From assembly GCA_005281725.1 (NCBI GenBank), contig SSBO01000007.1, positions 4,222,402 through 4,286,401 of the forward strand: a stretch of DNA of 64,000 nt. The letters are read 5' to 3'. The notes beneath the pieces were generated by a model. It ran no database searches. It had not been told where the DNA came from and saw only the letters and a list, made by a program, of their open reading frames with translations. This DNA is from Wuchereria bancrofti (taxonomy: Eukaryota > Nematoda > Chromadorea > Rhabditida > Onchocercidae). The position numbers and the translations under genes are program-made. This document shows, one piece after another, positions 37,801 through 49,769 of this stretch (its first letter is position 1; the number at the start of each line of letters is the position of its first letter).

Positions 37801-40800
37801 AAATACGAAGTTTGTAACGAAACTTCACTCACCGAATAATATTCTGACATTTTATTAAAAAATGCAGCACCAGTGTTGCCAATTTTGTTTGATGGAATTA
37901 TGTGTACCAACGCCGTAATCCGATTATGCAAATCGGGATATGAGCCGACCTAAAATAATAAGAATTTGTGCTTCGAACTCCACAAAAAGAATACTTCCTA
38001 TTAGATGTCGTAAGTTTATCTGTACTACGCGTAAAAACTCAAAGTGGAAAACTTTGCAAACATTGCAACTGACAATTAGTATAATAATATCTTATTATCC
38101 TGCTTTAACTGGCTCTCCTAATTTCTGCTTCTGTTCCATATTACAACCCAATATTCTCTTTCTCGCCTCAAACTACCTTTTTAATAAGCTCTACAAAGAG
38201 AAACGACTAGAAACAAGAGGAAAATAAACATATCAAAGAATGGATTATGAGCATAGCAATTTCGGTGGCTCCGTCATCGGTCGGGTGAAGAACAAGAGAA
38301 ATAAGCAGCCGATCGAGCGGTATTAGGTGTAAATTAAATGCCATGTCATTTAAGATTCCAATCATCTGAATATTAAAAACATAAATTCAGTGAAATTGCA
38401 AAACAATTTTTAAAAAATTTGAACAGTAAATTCGCACGATACTATATACTTTTAGAGAAAATACCACAATGCCGTGAGACCTTAACAATCGAAAGACTGG
38501 TTTGAGCATAAAATTAAGAAACGTGTGTTTAAATGCAAAAGAAGCAAGCAAGTAAAACAGATTCCTAAACTTCCCATTTAAACAAGGTTATTAAGTAAAC
38601 AACTTACGGCTGTGAACTGCTGATCATCTGAAGGAAGGTTCTTTTTGAAAATAAATATGAAGTAATCTGTGAATTTATTTATCGTTGCTGTGAGTTCTTT
38701 ATTGTTCATTGAACTTAGCACACTACAGAAAAAAAATGTAAATGCAAGCAAATTCATGGAATATAAGCGGAAAGAAAAGATTAAATTAAATAGCTCCTTC
38801 AAATCGAAAAATTTACCAAAATCGTGAGACGTTTTCGTGAGAACGAAGACTTTGTTTAATGAACAATTCAATGACGGGACTAAACTGGTATGAAAAAAAA
38901 GGATAAGTTGAAAGTTTAAAAACGACCACTGTCGAATACTTAATAGCATGTACCTCTAGTAATTAACTTACGAATAAATTACTGGATGTATCTTTTTTGT
39001 TTCAAATAACATATTGTATACAACACAGAAAATTGTTTGCCTCCGCTCACCCGAAAAAAACTTCAGAAGCTGCTCCTCAGCAGCTAAACCTTGCGCATAA
39101 ATAATTTCTGAAAATGCATAGTTCTCAAAACAAAAAGATATTAGTTAAAAAAGAATTTTATTACATCCTTCCGCTAATTTTCTGTAGTGATTGACAATCC
39201 CACATATGTTGATTGATACTTTTTTTTGCTTTTTTGCTTTTGCTTAATGTCTTAATTGTCGTAGTAAAAAAACTAGGAAAAAATTTTTTCCTGGGTAATT
39301 TTTCTTTCACTTCAACTTACGAAACGTGTAACGGTTATTCACATGTCAAACAGATACGTAGTAGAAGAGATTAACATTCTATATAGTAGCATCATCACAA
39401 ATTATAAAGTAAAAACTCTTCTAAGCGATAAACTTCAAGCGAGAAGTGGGAATACTCATGTGCGCTATCGGTTGTGATCATTAAACAGTTATGTTAAATA
39501 TATTATAGCGGGAAAATGTCCCGAAAGTATTCCCGAATTACCACAACAGCAGTAGGACGACAAATAGTGACGAATAATGCGTCACTGGAATGTGTTCGAT
39601 GAAATATTATAATTTAAACCTTGTATTTGATGTACTTCTTGAATAACACGATGCATCAGCTCATCATATATAACTGTATCTGCAGCACCGTCATCCACGT
39701 TGCAACCAATGAGTTGGGAGCTGTATGTTCGATTAATCGATAATGGCCAGCAGAAATTGACATTGCAGCGTTGCATCATTTCTGAGGTCATTTCCATTCC
39801 TATAATTGCATAATTGAATAGATCTAGAAATCTAAATAAAAAGACTCTTATCACATGTGAACCATGTTCAGGAACATCAATGGAAGTTTAACAATATTTA
39901 GAAGAGTGAGAAACACTATTAAGGTCTCTTAATCAAGAAACAACTCTATTCCCGATATTGAAATTTGACCAAGAAGGAACTTAAGTCAATAAAAATAGTG
40001 AAGATGGGCAAGAGTGAATGACTAAAAGACAACAAATTATAGCAAAACAGAAATAATTTCGCCTGTTCTTAAAATCTTATTTTTAGAAGTACTTTTAATG
40101 ATGACGCTAAGCACAATACAAATATTATAGATGCCTGTCATTTTGAGCGATCTGAACATGGAAAGAAGTAAGCATCGTAATAATTCCGGGGATATATGTG
40201 AATTTGTATACTGCTGTTCAGTTGAAACATTCCCGTGCTGTGGGTCACAAAATGCTGGATTAGCAGTGTTGAATATGACCGCCAGCTTGCCTTGTTTGCC
40301 TAAATTCACTATTTTCAAAGTCTAATTAAAACATTTAGAACAAAAATTAAGACCATATTTGAGGACAAGATTAGTTAGAAGATCGGAGCGATAAACTTTT
40401 ACGCTGAAAAATGTGCATTATTCCATTAAAGTAGTTGCTTGTAGAAAAAATTTGATCAAATACAAATTCCCCCAATGGTGTTACTTCAGCAATCACAATA
40501 AAATAGTAAAGCAACACACCAAGGAAAGCATTGCTCAGGTAGAACATTTCTTGCGGCGAATTCCACATCCAATACCGCATCATAACCTGTTCCAGGGCCG
40601 AACACAATACAATATTCATTTGCACTTGACTATTTCCAAGTGCTGTGTAACACCAGAGCATCAAATTAATCTTAAAAAAAATAATTTGCAAGATGAAATT
40701 AATCCAGTGTTGCCAAGTTATTTTTTGTGACGCGCAGAAACAGGGTAATATCAAACAGTCAAATTCAAAGTCAACAAAATACATGAGATAAAGAAATGAA

Positions 40801-43800
40801 CCTTTGATCCCACTGGAAATGGATAACTGATGAATCGATATGATAGGATATCACAAAGAACAAAAAGTAAATCACGGGAGCGATCTTGTTGTGCCGGTCC
40901 CAAATTGGTGCTTTTATTTACTGAAGCTAATGTGGATGACAGTAACGCCAGCACTTGCTTCACACCGTATTCAAATTCCGTAGTTACTGCCAAACGTACA
41001 AGTGTATCTAAATACAAACAAATTGAACATGAAATTGTAAAACACAGAATGAATACACCACATAAAATGTAACTAGAAAGGAATGAAAACAACAAATGAA
41101 TCAAGTCGTAATGAACCGATTGTTGCAGGACTGGGCACTTTTTGTGCTTGCTGAACTGAAAGCATAGCTGTGAGTTTCAATAAACAAAGTTGGAATAAAT
41201 GATTCCGTGCATGGAAAGTTAACGAATCGATCAACGAGAGTGGTAAAGGTGTCTTCTTCGAATACGAGATGATCCCATGCGGAAGATGCCAAACTGTATT
41301 CATTTCTTCTGGAGATCCATCCAAAAAGACATCCACTGCTGTCAGGACTAGTTTCTGGAAATTTGGCATATCGCTGCTGTCTAAAAAACTGACAAGAAAT
41401 TTAATGGGTTTTTCATCTGAATACAAACCTTATTCCATACTACTCAATATAAGAGTCTTGCAATTTAAATATGTCTTTTCTGTGACAGTATAAAATCACT
41501 AATATGTTTAATTCATATACCATCCTGAACTGCCGAAATGTATGGCACCTTTATCACATAAATTAACAAAGAATGTGTGCCACGTTGTCTGTTATCAATA
41601 CTATAGAAATAGAGCGATATGGTTCTGTGACACAGTAATAGAAAAGTGTTTGTTAAAACAAATATTAATACTAAGTATAAAACTCAATAACTGCTCAACA
41701 ATTGTTATTTCAGTAACAAATATAAAGAAATATTGAAAAGTAAGCAGAATTTAATTTAATGCTCACAAGCATTCGCAACAGCAGCTAGAACTGCATTATG
41801 ATCAGCGACATTCTGGATATTGGGATCTGAATCTGCAGTCCTTTCTTGTAAAAACTGTATTTGTCGCCATAAAGATTCGGAGGGTTTAGGAAGTATCTCC
41901 GTATGAGAGTTGCCTAGTTTCTTATAAAAATGTATCCAGATCGCAGCCGGAACTAGGAATCGGACAAACAGCAATGGATCTGTATCTGCACCAGACCATG
42001 TCTGCTCATCGCTAAATAAATAAGATTAAATATGCACAACTTTCATAACTGTGTGCTTATGTTACCAATAAAATCTGTATCTAAACAAAAAAAAGTGCTT
42101 GAAATAAATGTGAAATATTATACAGAAAACCTGTAAAGCAAATTGTAAATTTCGGCAACGCGAACCATTTCCTCATTTGATACTCTATCGATATAAACTG
42201 CAACGTATTGCAAGATAACCCACATAAGTTCATCTCTTCCTTTTCGATATACTGTTTCGGAAAGCTGTATAAAATAAATAAATAAGATTACACTGGAGAA
42301 TAAAACGAATAACACATAGCTCCTCTCCTCTTATTTAAAAGCATAGAAAACTGTGTTATTTAAAAAGGGAAAAGCACAACATTACTAAAAATTTCGAGCA
42401 AAAAAGCTATGTTTCTAAGAAATTTTCTAATCGGCAAAACAGCTTTGCAGTATGTCAAAACGAAATTTACAGTGAGATATGAAAAGGATGAAGTCTGACC
42501 ATTTTAAGAGACAGTCGAGAATCAGATTGCATTTAAAATATATCGCAACCTGAAGCAGTTTTTTTGAGCACATATTACATGTAAATTCTATCCTTACTGA
42601 TTCGTATAGTATTTTGAGAAGGCGAGAAAAAGAGGCGTTTCCATGAAGTAAAGAGAATGTAACTGTTTGTGTAATGTTCATCCACTGATACTGGTTTGCA
42701 GGGTCGTCAAGGCGCGTGTCCGTCTTTTCCATTTCGCTCATGGCCTCGAGAATAATCATATGTAGCAATTCATCACACTGTAGCCGCTGCGGGGTTAAGT
42801 TCGTATTTTGTCGCATCACATACTGCAATATACGAACATCTATTTCCAGATAAAGTAATTTTGCAAGTCTTCTGTTTTAAATTATTTTCAAATTTTTTTA
42901 AATTTTTTAAAATTATTGGTTAGCTATTTTTAAATTATTAGTTACTAAGCAAACAAATTCCATCAGTAATCATTGAAAAAAAGATGTTTTCCCTAAGCTC
43001 TTCAAATTTGTTCTTTTGTATGTTAACTTCAAAAGTCAAATAAAACTACTGACTTACGGAAATTGTATCTTTTCCGCGAGGCTGTCGAAGAAGTGTATAA
43101 AGCAAAGAGGACTGCGGAGCGAAAAGCTCGGATTTGTATGGAAGATGAGCTCGCTGATGCAACCGAGTAGTTGTGACCTCAAGTTTCCAAGACGGCGTAC
43201 TCACTGGGAAAGAAATGTGAGCAGCTATAGGATAAAGCCATGATCGACCGATTACTGTTACCATTTCGGTAAGTGGACGGAAAGAGATAAACATATCATT
43301 GAATTTTTTTGCCACTCTCTGTAAATAAATATTAGTCTGTTTTAACTGCTACTTTCGCTAATATATCAGTGAGGTTATCTTTTAGAATCGATTTTGTATA
43401 TCATTCCTCTTCATATAAATTTGAAAGCAGGAAAATAATACTTGAAACTATCGTGGAATGATAAAAATGAACAAACTGGAAGAAGAAAGGCACGTGAATT
43501 ATTGGAAACACGATGTAACTCAGTAATCGTGAAAATGCATGGAAGAAGGTTTAGCTGCCGATCGATCAAAGTTAGTAACATCTGAAAAGTTATTTTAGTG
43601 CAAAATACATTCGAGAGAACACTGAAATAATTATGTCACATAAAATATATGAATTTAGCCGGATGGTATCATTTTGCTTGAAAAGTGCAGCTGTTATGAG
43701 AAAACATTCCGAAGAAGTGAGAAAACCGAACGTTTTCTACAGGTAAAAGCATATGACGGTGATGGTGTGTGATCGTGGATGGCACTTCCTGCATGCGTTC

Positions 43801-44769
43801 AACCACAAGTAACTTCAGTATATTCCGAAGTCCTTTGTAATCAATTAGGTGTAAGTTTTTCTGCATATACTCAAATTTGCGAGAATCCATTGGCGTCGTA
43901 AGGGAGAAATTGGTGCAAAGAATGAGAAGTTCACAACAATCGCTGGAAAAACACGTTAAGATAAAAACATTTTTGAAAACATATTAATATACAGAAACAA
44001 CAGTGCTTGAGACCTCATCTCACTCAAAGTATAACTATTTTCTCACTCCTATTTAATAAGGAAGTTTTATAGGAGTTATTAAAAATAATTTCACTTACTC
44101 TATAAAATTTGGAATTGATTCATATTAAAATAAAGGAAATTTGAACAGACTAAACGAGACTTTATGGTAATGTTTGTTTAAAAGCATTTTAATGACAAAA
44201 GAGGAAGGGAACTGACGAAAGAGGAAGGACGCCTTCATTGCAGGCAATCATAAATATCGAAGATAAAATCCTTTCATAATGGATATATCGAGGATCGTCT
44301 TTGTTTGAAAGCAAAGAAAGGGATGCTTTGCAACACTGTGTCTTCTCCTCCTACAATTCGCAGTTTATTTCGTATGTTACATCCACTACATTTCATGAGA
44401 ACATGTCTAATTATTTTAGGACGTTTAAATGGATCAACAAATTAAGTCGATACCTCAGTCATTGTGCGCAACATCTTGACAGCCTCACTGCATGCCAGGA
44501 CATCAACGTCAACGTCCTTACTTAAATCCCAAAACATTTCACGCATTTGTACTCCTTCCTGTATTCAGTTGACGCAATAATACAAAAACAACGATTAGTT
44601 AGTTACTACTATCGTGTTACATAAAGCAAAAGTAATTTTAAACATGGAAATAGGTTGAAGCACATACCACTTGGTTTAACACAATCCACTGCAATTTCTC
44701 TGCATCATTACCGACTGCTGCTGTAAATGAAGTAGCTGATGCTGCTACTGCCTCCGTAGTAGTACCCAT
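34818..44769 (-). CDS. MED23: Mediator complex subunit 23 (SUR-2/MDT-23)
   Basis: Twenty-seven exons in transcript order, from 44668-44769, 44454-44558, 44217-44350, 43741-43942, 43477-43581, 43058-43318, 42598-42822, 42131-42264, 41767-42011, 41117-41416 through to 35668-35780, 35309-35458 and 34818-35078, join in phase to about 1422 aa (human 1368). Diagnostic blocks follow human MED23 in order: DYKGLRNILKLL, FRPLTEM, LPYKSELFAPQSSLLY, YRKGRDELMWVILQYV, PLPLSLIDSLTFHA, DILSYRF, LNDMAFNLHLIPLDRLLISL, MPIYYGNIMERILP, LILTALP and the near-identical SICDFLYHMKYMYVGD at the end. In C. elegans SUR-2/MDT-23 is the nuclear Mediator tail subunit that links Ras/MAPK-responsive transcription factors to RNA polymerase II. 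Two introns look non-canonical: GC-AG at 39824-40134 and AT-AG at 37950-38233. The donor after exon 11 (lower edge 40828 or 40802) is uncertain. Confidence 0.94.
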
Positions 44770-45975
44770 ATCGCTATACTGGACTGAAGGTTGCGTGAGA
44801 GTTCGTATGCGAGCAATTCACCGGAAAGTTATTGTTCCAAATCGATCAAAATCTGCAGCTAAACAATTAATGATAGGTCACACGTGAACCGACCCAGCAT
44901 ACTCATGTCATTATGTATGTAATGAAGGTTTGGAATTTCTCAAATATGAATACCTCACGTTTCCTTCCTCCTCTGCTCACCTCAGTATCAATAGATCTAC
45001 CAGTACAAGAACACGACATTTTAAATATTTGATGTCACAAAAAGCGATCTGATCTGGATACTGTCGAGGATGTGTTGAAGTTGGCAAATCCCTACCATCA
45101 ATTAAATGGAATGATAAGCAATGGTCCTTTCAATGATTTTTCGGAAAGCACTTATTATGTACCACCGTTACCCCTCTTACGTTACCATCCGAATATGCAC
45201 GAGTCCCCATCACCCTGTGACCACTGTTTCTAGTCATTTCATTCAGAACGGGACACTCGTTGCGTTGAATATTTGGACAACTTTGCTGAAGTGGTCTGTG
45301 ACATGCTCATTTAGAATGCGTGGCAGGCGTGACGGTTGGGCTTCGTATGTGACGTGGTGTGTCCTGGGTTGGGCTGTCGTACGTGACGTGTCGTTCTGGT
45401 CTTATCATTTGGACAATCTTTCCCATACATTCTGCGAAGAGGCAGTAGCTCGAATTTTAATATGACATTTATATACACATACAACATTAGTTAACACAAC
45501 GTGAAAGGTTAAGAAGGGGAAGGGAGCGACTACGGGCTATACAACTTTGTGTATTGTATGGCTTATGAAGCAACAATGCAATATCCGTTTGAATCAAAAG
45601 TCAAGATTTCACAAGTTTAGAATAAGTCAACCTGAGCGTAGGCTTGGCTTTTCCGCATGCAAACTGATAAGTTCTTGTAAAGGATTCCTATGCAACGCGA
45701 TCATGAGACAAAGCTAAAATAATAGAGAACGATTGTCACAACTGATTATGTGGTTCCTGGCTCGCATAAACTGGTGCTAATTCGCCGTACTGGTCGCAGT
45801 GGTACTGAGTTTGCCCCTTTTGCGAACAAAGCCTAGAATGCAACGTTGTATTGCCTGAAGTGGATGCACATAACTCACAGTATGTAACCGTGTCATTAAA
45901 ATCATGTTTTGTGCTTCTTGATGTTCCGAAAAAAAAAAAAAACCAACAAATGAAAGATAAGGCTGCGGAACGTAC
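44770..45975. other. Spacer between MED23 and H2A-variant genes
   Basis: About 1.2 kb. It should contain the MED23 promoter and the 3' end of the H2A variant (whose last exon I could not fix; see that entry). Two TGACGTG motifs occur at 45350-45356 and 45384-45390. A plus-strand frame at 45121-45465 has no recognisable domain. Confidence 0.4.
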
Positions 45976-46743
45976 CGGATGTACGAATGGCAGGACTCCA
46001 CCACCCGGACAGGTAACTCGAGCGCAGAACTGATTCAGTTCCTCGTCATTCTTCATAGCAAGTACAATGTGACGGGGGATAAGCCGCTGACGTTTATTGT
46101 CCCGGCAAGCATTCCCGGATAACTCCAACATCTGCAACACAACAGCTGAATATAACTGGCAGTGAGTTCAGAGGGTGTAAAAATCATTGCATACTGAAAT
46201 ACCTTCCAACAATTAACGGAACGTGTAAATACAAATCCGTACCTCTGCAGAAAGATACTCGATGACAGCACTCAGATAAACAGCTGCGGACTGAGAGATC
46301 CGTCTCGCATAACGGCCTTTCCTAAGCAGTCGATGAAACTTGGTTACAGGAAACAGCAGTCCGGCACGAGCAGACTTGCTTATTTTCTTGGCTTTTCCAC
46401 TGCCTCGCTTCCCAGTTGGTGGTCGACCTCCTTTATTCTGTAATTCTGTTTTTTTTTTTTTATCTTCGGTAATTTAGTCTAATTTCCAACGTAATTTGCA
46501 ATATTAATGATGTGATATTTCCATTATCTAATACGACAATTAAATGTAATTTAGTGAGATGTAATTTTAATGATATGTGAACATCTCATTCCTTTACCAT
46601 ACATTAGACAAAGTATACATTCAAGAATGCTGAAAGTACGAATGTTTAGGTTTTATAAACCTTTCTACCTTTCTTATATTTGGTGAAGACGGCACACTCG
46701 ATTTATCTTCTTTTTTTGCAAGCAAGCTATCGAGTACCGCCAT
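45976..46743 (-). CDS. Divergent, intron-containing histone H2A variant (3' end unresolved)
   Basis: Three exons in transcript order (46669-46743, 46243-46437, 45976-46131) join in phase to 142 aa so far. After a 25-residue N-terminal extension ([16 protein letters not shown]...) comes a Gly/Lys-rich tail and the histone fold: [55 protein letters not shown] and NDEELN. The acidic-patch Glu/Asp residues are all kept, so nucleosome binding by patch readers should be possible. The L1 loop reads [10 protein letters not shown] rather than NYAERVGAGA, and the docking region is [10 protein letters not shown], part-way between H2A and H2A.Z. Canonical nematode H2A genes are intronless and far more conserved, so this is a specialised variant, perhaps germline or sperm related like C. 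elegans HTAS-1 (inference). A donor follows codon 142; the last few residues lie in an exon I could not identify, possibly after an acceptor near 45914 giving a very short tail. An acceptor-like site ends at 46756, 12 bases upstream of the ATG. Confidence 0.82.
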
Positions 46744-47994
46744 AAAAGTTTCTTTCTGGAACAGTCATTCATCGAATCGCTATTATTATACAGTAGACGG
46801 ACATTCTATGAACACTATGGAATAAAATGATATATATACATAGGTTCTAAAAATTTGAACGATAAAGTGTTATGGAATGAGGAGAAGGACAAAGGGTAAA
46901 GTGAAAAGACGGAAAGGTACTTCATATTCAAGATTAAGTGAATCCTATCTACTCGCCAAGTTCAGTGCTGCTATATAGCCCTCAGAGTGGAGATGTATCT
47001 AATGCACTGAAAGAAATTATACATTCATAACTATTCACAGACAAAATGATACCCCATGAAAGTTGAAATCGTAGAGCAAATTGTAAAGCTCAGGTACCAC
47101 AGCTCTGATTTCTGTGCTTTATGCGAGAAAAAAACAGTATAGAGTGACTGTGAGAGTGGAACAGACAAAATGAAGATAAATGTTGGTGGTGTTATGGGGA
47201 ATGAGGAGCACCAGGAGAGGAAGCACCATCAACAGCACCATCAATGCCGCGATCGATTCCAGGGTGCTCAGCTCTCCACATCATGTGTTTTTTGGTCGTT
47301 GGTGAAGAGAGGCATTTCGAGAATCGAGAAATGTCGATATACGACAAATGAACTCTTGTTGAAATGGTGAAGCTCAAGGAACGGTAGCGCGGGGTGCTCA
47401 CTAGCCGAATGACACCGATCATTCATATTGATTATTAGTCACTGCGCAACAATAATGACAGCAGTAATGGGTGCATTTCCTGGAAAGGATTTATTGAATG
47501 AGTAACCCGACCCGATTCTCGTATTACGCCGGCCGGGTCTGTATCGCGAATGCAAATAAAAACGCTGTTGGGGTGACCTGCAATGTTCAGGTCTTTACTT
47601 GAAAGAGTCTTTTGGCACTACAGAAGAAATGTAGATGAAAGCAGTTTTTCAGATTTGTTTATTGACGGCATTACCATGAAATCTAGCACACTTATAGCAT
47701 TTCTGTCTTTATTCAGAGACCTTTTTCAACCATGAAACTAACTGTAAATATATAAGTCATATGATAATAACAAAAAAAGACCTACGTCGAACTTGATAAA
47801 CACGCAATCAGTAAACGTTACATTGGACGTAAGCGAATTGAAAATGGCTAACTGAAAGTAAAAATGATGAATCAGGATTTAAAATTTGAAGGAGAAAATC
47901 TCTTCGGATATTTAAGTATAGAAGATTAAAATACGAAATAACAATTGTGTATTCAATTTGAAACTAATTTTAGCTTCTTTACTTTATTCTTCAG

Positions 47995-48192
47995 GAAAAT
48001 GTGAAGAGTAAATTTCAACCCTGGGTTTACCATCCGAACACCAGAAAAGGCAAGGCCAAAGTATTTAATATTAGTGGATCACAATTGCGCCTATGTTGCA
48101 AAGTGCCAAGAACTATGCTGATGAAAGGAGTGGATTTATCAAATAATCTCAGTGAAAACTATTTTAGTTTGAACTTGTTGTTTTTCGCGTAA
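47995..48192 (+). CDS. Exon-like open frame of unknown identity
   Basis: A 65-codon frame starts directly after a strong acceptor (TTATTCTTCAG, ending 47994) and ends at TAA 48192. It reads ENVKSKFQPWVYHPNTRKGK..., with a basic, moderately coding-like composition, which would fit the last exon of a small or unrecognised gene. No partner exon was found and no family was recognised. It could equally be chance in an AT-rich spacer. Confidence 0.2.
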   Translation, partial: ENVKSKFQPWVYHPNTRKGKAKVFNISGSQLRLCCKVPRTMLMKGVDLSNNLSENYFSLNLLFFA

Positions 48193-49694
48193 AATTATGT
48201 TGACAATAATAATAGCGCTTATCTTTGTCGGGAGAAATAATTTCGTTTCTTTATTAATCCATCCTTTTTAAATTTTTTTTGTGTTTTCCCTATTCTATCT
48301 ATAAATTTCGATCAAAATGAAGCTAGCAACAGTGTTAATCACTACTCTGGAATATCTCGTGTGGAAAATTAAGACCTGTATCGGATTAAATTATCTGAAA
48401 TGCAGAAGTTTCCGTAATATTACTACCATAGACTGTTGTTATGGTCAGTTGTTACTGAAAATCTTCCTGCAAATTATGCTAAAAGGTTAATTTTAGGTCA
48501 TAAAGTTGAAAATTTTCAACCGTAATTAATAACCTTTGTCATCACTCAGACGTTGATGTTATTAATTAGTAATTTAACACTCTATTTTTTTAATTCTGTC
48601 TGTAATCAATTTTGAGGAAACATTTTAAATTTAATAATTAACTGTGAATGATTAACCATTGGTTAGACGTCCAATTTTCTTACATCTCTCGCAATACTGT
48701 ACAATAATAACCCTCTCTCAACTCTAAGCAAAACGTAGTGTAGTATGCGAGTGAATTCAAACATGTTACTCAATTCCGGTTTTCCGTAATAGAATTGATT
48801 CCAGACAAGTGACGCAGACAGATGCAAACCTTGCATACTTCGTACGCATGTATATAAACAGGACGGGATCAAAAAAATTAATGAAAAAAGATCTAACTAA
48901 ATACTAACTAGATATCTGTGCTCCTACTGCACTTCTTTCCGTTGAATGACAAATATTATGGCAGCATGGATATTTACTTCTTCCTTGACTCTCATTTAAA
49001 CATATAGTAAGCTTATTCTACTCTTAACATGCAAGACTTCAGTATTTGCACTATTTCCAGAGAGTAATCCCGCTGAGAGTAATTAAATTTAAAAAGCTGT
49101 CTTATTTTTAAACAATTTTGAAGAATGAAAAAGTTGTATCAAACTACTGTACGATGATATTATTGATCATCCTATGAAATTTCTCTTTCTGTTAACCTTT
49201 ATTAATACTTAACACCAACTCGAAGTATACACTCAAGTTAAAAAAAAGTACGTCGTGATTTACTTGTTATTATGTAGTAATTTTGCATATTGGGCGGATG
49301 TATGGCACATTCCTCTGACAACAATTGACATTTGGAAATGTTGACTTCGGAAGTAGTCACCTGGAAGAGATAAGAACAAAGATGTTGAGAGCTGGCTCAG
49401 GGTTAAGCTAGCTGGAGAACGGATAAGTAAATACTGAAGTGGACGAATTCATGTGGATATGAAAATGAGCTAATACGAACGAATCTAAAATAGACGCTAT
49501 TTCCACTTTACCGTTGGAGCATCAATCATTTACGCAGACGTATCAAACGGAGATTTCATGTGCCGATACTGGTAGATACGCCTGCTCTCCTTGCACCACT
49601 AATAGCATTTTCGGCATTTCTCGAGCGAATTATTCATTCCAATTACCGTTATCACAGTCTCGACACAAAGTTCTCTGTCATCACAGCGATACGT

Positions 49695-49769
49695 GAAGAG
49701 AGAAAGAAAGTTCAAGAATGTAAGAAAGGAAAGATGAAAGACATTCCCTCTCTTTTCTTTTCTCTCTTC
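49695..49769. repeat. Imperfect purine/pyrimidine inverted repeat
   Basis: A GA-rich arm at 49695-49710 faces a CT-rich arm at 49752-49769 that is nearly its reverse complement. It could form a hairpin about 40 bases apart or reflect low complexity. Confidence 0.55.

Noticed and set aside
38578..38949. 123-codon minus-strand frame
   Set aside because: Only its middle (38608-38722) is a MED23 exon; the rest is intron read-through.
45121..45465. 114-codon plus-strand frame with Trp/Val-rich repeats
   Set aside because: No recognisable fold and no partner exons; likely promoter or spacer DNA of MED23.
45736..46140. Read-through frame extending the H2A variant to 134 codons
   Set aside because: The added part includes a poly-Phe run encoded by an intron T tract after a strong donor; not a credible histone tail.
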